A stretch of DNA of 64,000 nt from Salegentibacter echinorum (GTDB taxonomy: Bacteria; Bacteroidota; Bacteroidia; Flavobacteriales; Flavobacteriaceae). Both the position numbers and the translations under genes were made by a program. This document shows positions 35,225 through 45,796 of this stretch, piece by piece; positions within the stretch are counted from its first letter, which is position 1; each line of letters begins with the position of its first letter. The stretch is from NCBI RefSeq assembly GCF_900129445.1, contig NZ_FQVT01000002.1, positions 310,001 through 374,000 on the forward strand, given 5' to 3'. The notes beneath the pieces were generated by a model, which was given only the letters and a program-made list of their open reading frames with translations, was not told where the DNA came from and made no database searches.

Positions 35225-38200
35225 ATGAAAAATCTAATATTAACCTTCACAATGCTAGTCGCGCCACTTATATTATTGGGGCAGGAGACAATTGAGATTA
35301 CCGGGTCTGTTGTGGAGAATGAGACCGGTGTTCCTTTACCAAGTGTAAATATTATCGAGAAAGGAACCTCTAACGGTGCCATGACAGATTTTGATGGTAA
35401 TTTCACTTTAGAAGTGGCCAGTGATGCTGTTTTAGAAGTAAGTTACCTGGGGTATGCTACCAAAACGATAGCGGTGAATGGCCAAACAGAATTCAATATT
35501 GTTTTAGAACAAGATGCAGCAGCTTTAGATGAAGTTGTTGTAGTTGGTTATGGCACCCAAAAAAGAGAAAGTCTAACCGGTGCTTTACAAACAGTAGAAG
35601 GTGACGAATTGAGAGACGTTACTACACCATCTGTGGAAAATATGTTGAATGGCAAGGCTCCTGGAGTATTTGTTGCACCGGGATCTGGAAAACCGGGTGC
35701 CAAAGGTGGAGTCGTTATTAGGGGGCAGGCAACCTTAAGCGGTACTACCAGTCCATTATGGGTTATAGACGGTGTGATAGTAGGATCTGGACCGGGAGAA
35801 TTAAACCCAGATGATATTGAGTCCATGACAATTTTAAAGGATGCTGCCTCTACAGCCATATACGGATCCCAGGGAGCAAATGGGGTTATTGTAGTTACAA
35901 CTAAAAGTGCAAAGCCTGGTAAAACTTCCATCAATGTCTCTGCTAAAGTAGGTTTTAATGACCTCAATAACGGAAATATGGAAATGATGAATGGTGCGGA
36001 GCTGTATGATTATTACGCTTCTTTTTCCAATGCAGACCAGATATCTTTTCCACGTTGGAATCCCGAATTAAGAAACAGTAACTTTGATTGGTGGGATGTA
36101 GCTACAAGAACTGGCTTTACTCAAAATTATAATGTATCTATACAGGGAGGTAGCGAAACTCTTAGATCTTATGCTTCTGTTGGTTTTTATGATGAGGAGG
36201 GAGCTGTTAAGGGGTATGATTATTCACGTTATAACTTCCGGTTTAAAACCGAATACAGACCTACAGACTGGTTGAAAATTAAACCTTCCTTGTCTGGTTC
36301 TCTTCGTGATGTAGATGACAGGCAGTATTCTACAACAGCGATGTATTCTAATCTTCCGTGGGATAGCCCTTATGATGAGAATGGTGACCTGGTACCACAC
36401 AGATCTAGTGATTGGGTGAATAGTGCCAGCACCAATTATTTATACGATCTTCAATGGAACCATTCTTCCAATAAAAATTATGAGTTTATGGGGAACCTCG
36501 ATTTTGATGTTGATCTTACAGATTGGTTGACTTTTTCTTCAGTAAATAATTTTCGCTATACCAGTTACAAATCAAAAGGTTACGAAGATCCTCGTTCTAA
36601 CGCTGGCGAAAGCGTAGATGGCCGAATAATGGAATACCGCTCTGAAGTTACACGTCGTTATACTAACCAGATCTTAAGATTTGACAAAAGTTGGGGCAAG
36701 CATGATGTAAACGGTTTATTAGCGTATGAATTTAACGATTATAAAAATGAAACCTTAGATGTTTACGGTACCGGATTTATTCCTGGCTTCGAGGTTTTAG
36801 ATGTGGTAAGCAAACCCGAACGTACCAAAGGCGCCATTAGTGATTGGGCTGTACAGTCATTCCTTTTCAATGCAAATTATGATTACGATGGTAAATACCT
36901 GGGGCAGGTTTCTTTTCGTAGAGACGGTGCTTCAAATTTTGGTGATAATGCTAAATACGGAAATTTCTTCTCCGTTAGTGGGGGATGGAACATTAATAGA
37001 GAAGAGTGGTTTAATGCCGATTGGGTAGATGCGCTAAAGCTGCGAGCATCTTATGGTTCTGTAGGGAACAGACCTAGTTCTTTGTATCCTCAATATGATC
37101 TTTATAGTGTTTCTACAGGATCTGGTTACAATGGAAATCCAGGTGCCTTGATTAGTCAAATAGGAAATGAAAACTTAACCTGGGAAAAAACATATACCAG
37201 TGGTGTGGGAATTGACGCTGGCTTATTTAATAACCGTGCCAGGCTTACCTTCGATTATTACGAAAAAAACACTGAAAATATTTTGTACCGCGTTCCAATT
37301 AGCGGTTTGACGGGGGTTACCAGTATTTGGCAAAATATAGGCGAAATGGAAAACAAGGGAATTGAAATTGCCATTGGCGGTGATATTATTCGTAATGAAA
37401 GCTTAACCTGGAGTTTAGATTTAAATGTAGGTCATAATGTGAATAAATTGACCAAACTTTATAAAACAAAAAATGCCAGTGGAGAATATGTGGTAAAACC
37501 CATTATTGTAGGCGATAATTTGGGAATCGCAGGTTCTGCACAACGAATATTGGAGCCCGGTAGATCTGTTGATACCTATTATTTAAAAGAATGGGCCGGT
37601 GTAGATCCTGAAAATGGATTGCCAATGTGGTATGTAGTAGAAAGAGATGACGATGGAAATGAACTTTCCAGAACTACTACATCCAATTATTCTGAAGCAA
37701 CATTTGAAAAAACCGGAAAAATGTCTCCTGATCTTTTTGGAGGATTTTCCACTTCGGTATCGTATAAGCAATTTGATCTTAATGCAGTCTTTGGATATTC
37801 CCTGGGAGGCGAGATTTACAACTATTCCAGACAGGAATATGATTCTGATGGAACCTATACAGATCGCAACCAAATGAAGCTAAGACCAGGCTGGAGCCGT
37901 TGGGAAAAAACCGGCGATATAGCAACACATCCTGTGGCAAGGTATAACAATCAGGATAAAGGCAATGCTACCTCTACGCGTTACCTGGAGAAAAGTGATT
38001 TCTTAAAGTTACGTTCGTTAACTTTGGGCTATAACCTTGATTTTAGTCAGTATAATATTGATAATGTAAGAATATCTTTATCTGGTGAAAACCTGTTTGT
38101 GATTACAGATTATTCTGGAGTAGATCCCGAAATACCGGTAAATGAAAGTAATGGCGCTATATTAGGATCAACGGGGCCCGGAGTATATCCTGCTACCCGT

Positions 38201-38233
38201 AAATTTATGTTAGGCCTTAACGTGAAATTTTAA
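35225..38233 (+). CDS. SusC/RagA-type TonB-dependent outer-membrane transporter 1
   Basis: A 1002-residue transporter. After the signal MKNLILTFTMLVAPLILLGQ comes a carboxypeptidase-like fold (EITGSVVENETGVPLPSVNI, then GTSNGAMTDFDGNFTLEV), a TonB-box region (LDEVVVVGYGTQKRESLTGA), the plug with NMLNGKAPGVFVAPGSGKPG and LWVIDGVIV, and a 22-strand barrel ending in FMLGLNVKF. With its SusD partner it imports oligosaccharides. Its first 115 residues are almost the same as those of the second SusC, while the barrels diverge, so the two likely import different sugars. susD follows after 12 bases. Confidence 0.95.
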   Translation: MKNLILTFTMLVAPLILLGQETIEITGSVVENETGVPLPSVNIIEKGTSNGAMTDFDGNFTLEVASDAVLEVSYLGYATKTIAVNGQTEFNIVLEQDAAALDEVVVVGYGTQKRESLTGALQTVEGDELRDVTTPSVENMLNGKAPGVFVAPGSGKPGAKGGVVIRGQATLSGTTSPLWVIDGVIVGSGPGELNPDDIESMTILKDAASTAIYGSQGANGVIVVTTKSAKPGKTSINVSAKVGFNDLNNGNMEMMNGAELYDYYASFSNADQISFPRWNPELRNSNFDWWDVATRTGFTQNYNVSIQGGSETLRSYASVGFYDEEGAVKGYDYSRYNFRFKTEYRPTDWLKIKPSLSGSLRDVDDRQYSTTAMYSNLPWDSPYDENGDLVPHRSSDWVNSASTNYLYDLQWNHSSNKNYEFMGNLDFDVDLTDWLTFSSVNNFRYTSYKSKGYEDPRSNAGESVDGRIMEYRSEVTRRYTNQILRFDKSWGKHDVNGLLAYEFNDYKNETLDVYGTGFIPGFEVLDVVSKPERTKGAISDWAVQSFLFNANYDYDGKYLGQVSFRRDGASNFGDNAKYGNFFSVSGGWNINREEWFNADWVDALKLRASYGSVGNRPSSLYPQYDLYSVSTGSGYNGNPGALISQIGNENLTWEKTYTSGVGIDAGLFNNRARLTFDYYEKNTENILYRVPISGLTGVTSIWQNIGEMENKGIEIAIGGDIIRNESLTWSLDLNVGHNVNKLTKLYKTKNASGEYVVKPIIVGDNLGIAGSAQRILEPGRSVDTYYLKEWAGVDPENGLPMWYVVERDDDGNELSRTTTSNYSEATFEKTGKMSPDLFGGFSTSVSYKQFDLNAVFGYSLGGEIYNYSRQEYDSDGTYTDRNQMKLRPGWSRWEKTGDIATHPVARYNNQDKGNATSTRYLEKSDFLKLRSLTLGYNLDFSQYNIDNVRISLSGENLFVITDYSGVDPEIPVNESNGAILGSTGPGVYPATRKFMLGLNVKF

Positions 38234-38245
38234 ATCGAAAAAGAT

Positions 38246-39952
38246 ATGAAACGAATATTTATAGTCATTTTGACCACGGCAGCACTTTTAGGCTGCGATA
38301 TTGATAGACCGCCACATGGAAGTATGGATTCTGAAACAATTGTAAATGATCCCGATGCTTCCCTGGAAGCTTTACTAAATGGGATGTATGCCCAGTTAAA
38401 ATCCTGGTCAGATCCTATGCATAGAATGGGAGAATATGCCGGGGATAACATGATGATTCGCGGTTCTTCGACAGACCCTTTCTATGAATTCATTTCCTAT
38501 GCCCGAACTCCAAATAACTATCGTTTGACTCAGTTTTGGGATTCAGGGTATAAAGCTATTGCACAATCTTCCAATATCATTAATATGATCGCAGAAGGCG
38601 AAAGTGAAAAGATAGACAATAACCTGGGTGAAGCTTATTATGTTCGAGGGATGATGTACTTCTACCTTACCCGGGCTTTTGGACGGCCTTATTACCAAAA
38701 CCCAGAAAGTAATTTAGGAGTACCAATTGTTAATGGAACGCCAGATGATGTGATTAATCTTGAACTGCCAGATCGTGCAACCGTAAAAGAAAGTTATGAG
38801 CAGGCTATTAATGATCTGAAGAAAGCAGAGGAAATGCTCACCTTAGATAATCAGTCAATTTATGCGACAAAAGAAGCAGCACAGGCTATGTTGTCACGTA
38901 TTTACTTATATATGAGCGGTACTTATGAATCTCCTAATATGGAATATGCGCAGCTTGCAGTAGAGTATTCAAACAAGGTAATTAATTCAGGAAAATTCTC
39001 ACTATTGCCAAGAGAGGAGTTTATGGAATATAACACGTTTGTTCCAGAAGATAATGCAGAAACTATCTTTGCTATAAAGCGTGTAGCTTCAGAGTTTTCT
39101 GGTAATGACCACTATTATGGTGTTGGCGGAATGTATGCCAATATAGGAGGTATGGGTTGGGGAGAAATGTATGCCAGCGCCAAATATATTGAATTGCTTA
39201 ACGAAACTGATCGTAACGATTGGAGACCAGAGAGCTACAATATGGTGGATGCAAGAGCTTCCTTTATTAGACCAACTTATCAAGAAAACGATGCAGGAGA
39301 ATTTAATGAGGTATTTCGTTTTGTAAAGAAAGAAGATGGTGTTTTAAATTATGTGCAGGCAGACATTACACGTAGCGGTAGTAGTATAACTGCAACCGAA
39401 GATGATAATACGTATAGTCTTAAGCCAGTAAATGCTAATGAAGGTGTGTACTCTATTCAGTATGAAGACGGTAATACCTATACTGGGGTTATAGATAATT
39501 ATATTACTCTTAATCGGGTATATCCGCAATTCTATATTACTAAGGCTTCTTTAGAAGGAGAGGAATCCCATTTGCATTCGCCTGTGATTAGTCGTTTGGG
39601 CGAGATTTACCTAAACCGTGCCGAAGCCTATGCCAAATTAGGAAATTACACTGCTGCCCTGGAAGATCTAAATACAATAAGAGAGCGCTCTATTGTAGAT
39701 GGAGGCTATGCCGCTCTAGATGCGTCTAACGCTAGTGCAAGAATTGACAAAGAACGTCAATTGGAGCTTGCCTACCAGGCAGAACGCAGCTATGATGTGT
39801 TTCGTAATGGAAAGGAGTTGAGCCGTGAGTACCCGGGGCCTCACGAACAGTTTGAAGATATCCCAGCCACAGATTTTCGCGTAGTTTATTATATTCCGCA
39901 GGATGCCATTAACTCCTACCCCGGTACATTAACGCAAAATCCAACGCAGTAG
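38246..39952 (+). CDS. SusD/RagB-family surface lipoprotein 1
   Basis: A 568-residue glycan-binding lipoprotein, lid of the SusC 1 channel. Signal MKRIFIVILTTAALLGC, with lipidated Cys17 followed by acidic residues (CDID), a typical Bacteroidota surface-export signal. SusD features include YYVRGMMYFYLTRAFGRP, the tetratricopeptide-like ATKEAAQAMLSRIYLYMSG, and SRLGEIYLNRAEAYAKLGNY. The final ITLNRVYPQFYI region precedes a normal SusD C-terminus. The operon ends with a terminator at 40049-40087. Confidence 0.94.
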   Translation: MKRIFIVILTTAALLGCDIDRPPHGSMDSETIVNDPDASLEALLNGMYAQLKSWSDPMHRMGEYAGDNMMIRGSSTDPFYEFISYARTPNNYRLTQFWDSGYKAIAQSSNIINMIAEGESEKIDNNLGEAYYVRGMMYFYLTRAFGRPYYQNPESNLGVPIVNGTPDDVINLELPDRATVKESYEQAINDLKKAEEMLTLDNQSIYATKEAAQAMLSRIYLYMSGTYESPNMEYAQLAVEYSNKVINSGKFSLLPREEFMEYNTFVPEDNAETIFAIKRVASEFSGNDHYYGVGGMYANIGGMGWGEMYASAKYIELLNETDRNDWRPESYNMVDARASFIRPTYQENDAGEFNEVFRFVKKEDGVLNYVQADITRSGSSITATEDDNTYSLKPVNANEGVYSIQYEDGNTYTGVIDNYITLNRVYPQFYITKASLEGEESHLHSPVISRLGEIYLNRAEAYAKLGNYTAALEDLNTIRERSIVDGGYAALDASNASARIDKERQLELAYQAERSYDVFRNGKELSREYPGPHEQFEDIPATDFRVVYYIPQDAINSYPGTLTQNPTQ

Positions 39953-40810
39953 ATAAGAGATGGAAATGTGGTTTTTCCAGACTTGATGCCAATATTACTT
40001 ACGAAGAAGTTTTTTAAATATTAGAATTAGCCAAACTTCAGCGTTATATAAAGAACCCCGTTTAAAATTTTAATACGGGGTTTCTTTAATAGAATAATGA
40101 TATTAAACCAGTATTGTTATGATTAATTTTAGCGCAGAATTTATCTTTAAATTTTCTAATGTAATTTTTCCTTTTTTGCATTACCCAAAAAGAAACAAAA
40201 AAGTATAGGCTAATACCGTGACTTCGCTAAGGACCGGCTACACTTTCTCTAAATCTATCGTTCGATCCCTTCCGTAGTATGGGATTAGGAAAACTCGTCG
40301 GTGACCTTTAGTATAGGTCTAAAAAATCCGTTTGGCTCAATCAGCCTAAATTTTCACTTCAAATTTCACGATAAATTTTCGATAGGTCAGCCATAGAAAT
40401 CGTATTACAGAAAATCATTCCAATTATTATACAAAGCTCTCCGCACCCAATTATAGTAAGTCCTTACAAAGTACCTCCAAAAAAAGGTTTAAGACGCTAT
40501 TGATATTAAGCACTTTTGAGATAAATATTAAATTATCAATGTTTTGTTGAAAACAAAACTAAATGTTGAGCTTTCTTATATGGTATGGCATAAAACCGAT
40601 ATAATTATCCTCATTCTGGCTTGTCCTTCTTTTTCGTAAGTTTTAAAGGATGATTGTTGAGCAATATAAGAAATCTGCATTTCAACTTATTAATTGAATT
40701 TTCATACTTTCTAAAATATTATGTTTGTTTTTTAAACTTCTTTAAAAAAACGATGATTAAAAAATTCTTAAACTAACGAAAGTTAAAATTAATATTTAAT
40801 TAAGAAAAAG
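39953..40810. other. Intergenic region between the two SusC/D systems
   Basis: Contains the operon terminator and, at about 40165-40440, a stretch of different texture (CATTACCCAAAAAGAAAC, then GACTTCGCTAAGGACCGGC, ATCGTTCGATCC, GTTTGGCTCAATCAGCC) that resembles degenerate flavobacterial repeat DNA rather than a gene. Only one copy is in this window. No coding frame is supported. Confidence 0.4.
40049..40087 (+). terminator. Terminator of susC/D operon 1
   Basis: AAGAACCCCGT at 40051-40061 pairs with ACGGGGTTTCTTT at 40075-40087, with a T-rich tail. Confidence 0.85.
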
Positions 40811-40870
40811 TTTGCTATCATCTTTGAAAAATATAATTTAGCCAAAGAATACGAAAGTTTAGTGTTTCGT
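40782..40870 (+). promoter_or_regulatory. Promoter and operator of susC/susD system 2
   Basis: TTTG at 40811-40814, 19 bases, TAATTTAG at 40834-40841, then ACGAAAGTTTAGTGTTTCGT at 40851-40870, an ACGAAA-N8-TTTCGT palindrome over the predicted start. An additional ACGAAAGTT is at 40776-40784. The block is homologous to 35081-35168. Confidence 0.7.
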
Positions 40871-40927
40871 TTAAATTATTACGAATGATTTAATTACTAA
40901 TATTAACCAGATAATTATGCAATTTTT

Positions 40928-43900
40928 ATGAAAAAATTAGTACTAACCTTCGCAGTCGTGCTTTTGCCCTTTATAATGTTGGGGCAGGAAGCTACAGAAA
41001 TTACAGGTTCTGTAGTGGATGGCGAAACCGGTATTCCTATACCAAGTGTAAACGTCATTGAAAAAGGAACCTCTAATGGTACAATGACAGATTTTGATGG
41101 TAATTTTACTTTAAGTGTTGCACCTAATGCGGTGCTTGAAGTTTCCTTTTTAGGCTATGCCACTAAAGAGGTGCAAGTTGATAATCAAACTCAAATAAGC
41201 ATACAATTAAGTCCAGAAGCATCTAGTTTGGAGGAAATAGTTGTAGTAGGTTATGGTACCCAAAAGAAAGGGAGTGTTACTGCTGCAGTTTCACAAATAG
41301 ATGGGGATTTGGTTAAAAAATCTCCTGTGGCAAATATTAGTAATGCCCTGGCTGGAAGATTACCCGGATTAAAAATTACCCAGCGCTCTGGTGAGCCTGG
41401 TTATGACGGCGCAGATATTAACCTGCGAGGTTTTGGAAACCCACTGGTTATTGTAGATGGGGTGCCAAGGTCTTTTACTTCAATAGACCCAAATACGATA
41501 GAAAGTATTAGTGTGCTTAAAGATGCTTCTGCCGCAGTTTATGGGGTGAGAGCGGCAAATGGTGTTTTACTCGTTACTACGAAACAAGGGAAAATAGGTA
41601 AGCCTAAAATCACATTAAATGCCTATACTGGTTTTCAATCGCCTACACGTTATCCAGACCTTCTAAATGCTGCAGAATTCGCCGAACTTACCGATGAATC
41701 ACAGGTGAATCAAGGGAGAGAACCTGTCTATGGAAGAGAAGAAGTAGAGAACTACAGAAATAATGTTGCGGGTTTTGAGAGTACTAATTGGTATAATACG
41801 GTTATTCAGGATCAATCTCCACAGCAATATTATAATTTAAATGTCTCTGGGGCTTCAGAAGACGTGAAGTATTTTATGTCTGCTGGCTATCTTCAACAGG
41901 AAGGAATGTGGAAAAGTGGAGATACTAATTATGAACGTTTTAATATTTCTTCAAACCTGGAAGCGAAAATCACCGATAATTTAACGGCTTCGATGAATAT
42001 TTCAGCGCGTTTGGAAAATCGTGATTATCCAGGAGCCGGAGCTGCTACTTTAATGTCTGGGATTTTGCGAAATTATCCTACTTATAGTCCTTATGCCGAT
42101 CCAGAAGGAAATTATTATGGACTTACCAATCAGGCGCATCAAAACGTTGCACTTTTGATGAATAAAGATCAATCAGGATATACAGAGGATAGAAGAAAGG
42201 TATTTAACGGTAATTTGACCTTGAATTATGAAATACCAGGTATAGAAGGATTGTCCGCTAAATTACGATATGCATACGGGACCAATGTAAAGAGAGTGAA
42301 AGGATGGACGCAAAAGTATAATTTATATGCTTACGATGAAGCTTCAGACGAATATGTTGTGGATTACGTAGGTAACGATCCATCAAGTCTAAGTGAAAGT
42401 TATAGTTCTGGATATTATGAAAATGATTTGCCAGGAAACTATAACCAAATGCAGGTTTCTTTAAATTATGAAAATACTTTTGCCGAAAAACACAATGTAA
42501 AAGGATTGGTGTTGTTTGAGACTCTGGAGAATGAGGGAGATGATTTTTCTGCCTATAGGGAGTTTTTACTGGATCTTGATTATCTGTTTGCCGGTTTGGA
42601 TGAAAACAAAGATAATGGTGGTGGAGCTTACGAGTTAGCATCTGCTGGATTAGTGGGTAGGTTTAATTACGATTTTGATGAAAAATACCTGCTGGAAGCG
42701 GGCTTTAGATATGATGGGTCTTCTAAGTTTCCATCAGAAAGTCGTTGGGGATTCTTTCCATTCGTTTCGGGAGGATGGGTTCTTACTAAAGAAGATTTTT
42801 TAGAGGAGCCTTTAAGCTTTTTTGATAATTTAAAACTAAGAGCTTCCTGGGGACAGCTTGGTGATGATAGCGCCAGTGAATTTCAATTTATTACAGGATA
42901 TAATTACCCCAGCGGAAACTATATTTTTGGTAATAGTGTAGTGCCAGGTTTAACCGATAGAGGTCTGGCTAATCGAAATATTACCTGGTTTGAAGCTGAG
43001 ACTACAGATATTGGTTTTGATGCCACATTTTTAGACAGGCAAATTGATTTTACCTTCGATTGGTTCTATAGAAAAAGAAGTGGGTTATTGGCCACCAGGG
43101 CATCTTCCTTGCCAGGTAGTTTTGGTTCGGCACTACCTCAAGAAAATTTAAATAGCGACGAAACGCAAGGATTTGATTTAAGTGTTTCTTATAGAACAAC
43201 TATTGCTGAAGATTTTAAATTAAATGTAACAGGTAATTACGGGTATTCCAGATCCAAGGATAATTATGTAGAACGAGCCGATTTTGTGAATTCTTTAAAC
43301 AGATGGAGAAATGATAAAACCGGTAGATGGAAGAATGTAACCTGGGGTTATGAAGCGCTTGGTCAATTCCAGTCTCAGGAAGAAATTGATAACTGGGCAG
43401 TACAGGATGATAAAGGTAATACCACCTTGCTGCCAGGAGATATCAAATATTTAGATTACAATAACGATGGGGTTATTAATGACGATGATATTAAACCAAT
43501 AGGAAAGGGAACTACTCCAGAGATTACTTATGGTTTAAATTTAGCTATGCAATGGAAAGGTTTTGATTTGAGTGCCCAGCTTCAGGGAGCAGCGAACTTT
43601 GTGGCCTATTATGATGGTGAGCTACAAAACCCGTTTTATAACGGCGCCAATTCTTTGGCGGTATTTAAAGATAGATGGCACAGAGAAGACATTTACGATC
43701 CAAATAGTGAATGGATTCCCGGGAAATTTCCATCTACAATTGCTTCCGGAAACCCTAACAATAAGAAATATTCCTCTTTCTGGCTTAAAGATGCAAGTTA
43801 TTTAAGACTAAAGAATATTGAGTTAGGTTATAGTCTTCCCAGAACAATCCTGGATGAAATAAATGTTGATGAGTTTAGGATATATATTTCCGGTTATAAT

Positions 43901-44011
43901 TTGGTAACCTGGGACCAGATAGAATTCTTGGATCCAGAAGCTCCTACAGGTCGAGGAACTTATTACCCACAACAAAAAATAGTTAATTTAGGTGTTAATT
44001 TAACCTTATAA
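40928..44011 (+). CDS. SusC/RagA-type TonB-dependent outer-membrane transporter 2
   Basis: A 1027-residue transporter with signal MKKLVLTFAVVLLPFIMLGQ, CarboxypepD-like domain (TEITGSVVDGETGIPIPSVN), TonB-box region (LEEIVVVGYGTQKKGSVTAA), plug (NISNALAGRLPGLKITQRSG, then NPLVIVDGVPRSF) and a barrel ending in QQKIVNLGVNLTL. It clearly came by duplication with SusC 1: N-terminal domains, leader and promoter are shared, while the barrel and loops differ. Predicted to import a distinct oligosaccharide from the same glycan, with the SusD partner 15 bases downstream. Confidence 0.95.
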   Translation: MKKLVLTFAVVLLPFIMLGQEATEITGSVVDGETGIPIPSVNVIEKGTSNGTMTDFDGNFTLSVAPNAVLEVSFLGYATKEVQVDNQTQISIQLSPEASSLEEIVVVGYGTQKKGSVTAAVSQIDGDLVKKSPVANISNALAGRLPGLKITQRSGEPGYDGADINLRGFGNPLVIVDGVPRSFTSIDPNTIESISVLKDASAAVYGVRAANGVLLVTTKQGKIGKPKITLNAYTGFQSPTRYPDLLNAAEFAELTDESQVNQGREPVYGREEVENYRNNVAGFESTNWYNTVIQDQSPQQYYNLNVSGASEDVKYFMSAGYLQQEGMWKSGDTNYERFNISSNLEAKITDNLTASMNISARLENRDYPGAGAATLMSGILRNYPTYSPYADPEGNYYGLTNQAHQNVALLMNKDQSGYTEDRRKVFNGNLTLNYEIPGIEGLSAKLRYAYGTNVKRVKGWTQKYNLYAYDEASDEYVVDYVGNDPSSLSESYSSGYYENDLPGNYNQMQVSLNYENTFAEKHNVKGLVLFETLENEGDDFSAYREFLLDLDYLFAGLDENKDNGGGAYELASAGLVGRFNYDFDEKYLLEAGFRYDGSSKFPSESRWGFFPFVSGGWVLTKEDFLEEPLSFFDNLKLRASWGQLGDDSASEFQFITGYNYPSGNYIFGNSVVPGLTDRGLANRNITWFEAETTDIGFDATFLDRQIDFTFDWFYRKRSGLLATRASSLPGSFGSALPQENLNSDETQGFDLSVSYRTTIAEDFKLNVTGNYGYSRSKDNYVERADFVNSLNRWRNDKTGRWKNVTWGYEALGQFQSQEEIDNWAVQDDKGNTTLLPGDIKYLDYNNDGVINDDDIKPIGKGTTPEITYGLNLAMQWKGFDLSAQLQGAANFVAYYDGELQNPFYNGANSLAVFKDRWHREDIYDPNSEWIPGKFPSTIASGNPNNKKYSSFWLKDASYLRLKNIELGYSLPRTILDEINVDEFRIYISGYNLVTWDQIEFLDPEAPTGRGTYYPQQKIVNLGVNLTL

Positions 44012-44026
44012 TAAAAGATAAAGAAT

Positions 44027-45784
44027 ATGAATCGATACAAAATATTATTCCTGGTAGCGATCATTGGGATCACTACTAGCTGCGAAGATTATTTGGATCG
44101 CAGTCCGTTAAATGTTGTTTCCGATGATGACGTGTGGAGCGATCCTAATGCGATAGATGCTTATATGGTGACCCTCTATGATAATATGCAGGTAGAGGAT
44201 TTTAACTACTCAGTTATAGCTCAGGCCGGTTTTCTATCCACTGTGACAGATATTGCTGTAAGATCTTATGGCTGGGGAGCACAAAATGACCCTATTGTTC
44301 CTTCTAACTCTTATGGTTGGTGGGGATATGGTAATGTTCGAAAAGTCAATGTGTTTTTAAATCAAATTGAAACTGCCAATGTAGATGAAAATTTAAAAAA
44401 TCGATATCTGGCCGAAGGTCATTTTATTCGTGCTTTCTACTACTTCTCTATGGTAAAGCGTTATGGTGGTGTGCCAATTATTACCGAGCCGCAAGAATTT
44501 ACAGGAGATAATATATCTGAACTTCAGGTGCCTAGAGCTACAGAAAAAGAAGTTTATGATTTTATTCGTGAAGAGTTGAATCTTGCTATTTCTAATTTAC
44601 CAGATAGTTATGGCACTGCTGAACAATACAGGGCTACTAAGTATACAGCATTGGCCCTGATGTCCCGATCTATGTTATATGCAGGGTCTATAGGGAAATA
44701 CAGCGATGTTCAATTAAATGGACTGGTAGGAATACCAAGCCAGGATGCCGATACCTACTTTAAATATGCAATGGAAGCTTCAGAAGAAATTATTAATGCA
44801 GGTTTTTCACTATACAATCAATCTGATGATAAGGCAGAAAACTTTCAGAATTTATTTTTAGATGTAGAAAATAATTCAGAAATAATTTTTGCAAAAATAT
44901 TCTCTTCTCCAGATAAAACTCATTCTTATGACTTTTTTAATGCACCTCAAAGCTTTAGGGTAGATTATGGTAATGCTATTAACCCTACGTTATCATTAGT
45001 TGAAGATTATGAATATATAGATGGGAGCTCTGGCGAGTTGAAAATTAAAGATGACGACGGAAATCCTATTCATTTCGATAATCCATACGATCTATTTGAA
45101 GGCAAGGATCCGCGCTTTTTTGCAACTATATTACCACCTTTTTCACCCTGGCAGGGTGGTACCGTAGAGGTTCGTGCGGGGATACTTGATAATGGAGAGT
45201 ATATAACAGCATCTAATCTTACAGATACTTATGGAAGTGGAGCAGAAGCAGTTTCAATTGTGGGAAAAGATGGACCGCTTACCACCTGGGATCCAACTAA
45301 AACAGGTTTTTATGTAAAAAAATCGATGAATCCCACAGATAGGGTGAATTATGGACGCTCAGATCAACCATGGATTGTTTTTAGGCTTGGTGAAATTCTT
45401 TTGAACCATGCTGAAGCTGCAGAAGAATTAGGGCAAAGTGACAAAGCATTAACCTCTATCAATAAGATAAGAAATCGGGCCGGCATCGCAGAGTTGGAAT
45501 CTGTTGATATAGCTAAAATTAGACATGAGCGTAAAGTTGAACTAGCTTTTGAAAACCATAGATTTTGGGATATTAGACGATGGAGAACAGCTACCGAAAT
45601 ATTAAATAATACGCAATTTGAAGCTTTGTATCCCTGGTTAAACTGGAATAGTAAAGATTATACCTTTACTATTGTAGATGCTCCAAAAAATACCAGAACC
45701 TTTTTAGAGAAAACATATTATGAACCTATTCCAAGTGGAGAAATAGAAAAAAATCCTAATCTAATTCAAAATCCGGGATATTAA
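44027..45784 (+). CDS. SusD/RagB-family surface lipoprotein 2
   Basis: A 585-residue lipoprotein partner of SusC 2. Signal MNRYKILFLVAIIGITTSC, lipidated Cys19 followed by EDYLDRSP, which is the usual SusD start. Family blocks include GHFIRAFYYFSMVKRYGGVPIITEP, RATKYTALALMSRSMLYAGS and RLGEILLNHAEAAEELGQSD, and RKVELAFENHRFWDIRRWRTA near the end. It differs from SusD 1, so it likely has another ligand. It is followed 12 bases later by a DUF3823 lipoprotein gene in the same operon. Confidence 0.94.
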   Translation: MNRYKILFLVAIIGITTSCEDYLDRSPLNVVSDDDVWSDPNAIDAYMVTLYDNMQVEDFNYSVIAQAGFLSTVTDIAVRSYGWGAQNDPIVPSNSYGWWGYGNVRKVNVFLNQIETANVDENLKNRYLAEGHFIRAFYYFSMVKRYGGVPIITEPQEFTGDNISELQVPRATEKEVYDFIREELNLAISNLPDSYGTAEQYRATKYTALALMSRSMLYAGSIGKYSDVQLNGLVGIPSQDADTYFKYAMEASEEIINAGFSLYNQSDDKAENFQNLFLDVENNSEIIFAKIFSSPDKTHSYDFFNAPQSFRVDYGNAINPTLSLVEDYEYIDGSSGELKIKDDDGNPIHFDNPYDLFEGKDPRFFATILPPFSPWQGGTVEVRAGILDNGEYITASNLTDTYGSGAEAVSIVGKDGPLTTWDPTKTGFYVKKSMNPTDRVNYGRSDQPWIVFRLGEILLNHAEAAEELGQSDKALTSINKIRNRAGIAELESVDIAKIRHERKVELAFENHRFWDIRRWRTATEILNNTQFEALYPWLNWNSKDYTFTIVDAPKNTRTFLEKTYYEPIPSGEIEKNPNLIQNPGY

Positions 45785-45796
45785 AATATAGCAATA

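Noticed and set aside
40049-40087. Riboswitch in the SusC leader
   Set aside because: The structure is a simple GC-rich stem with a T tail directly after susD, so it is a terminator.
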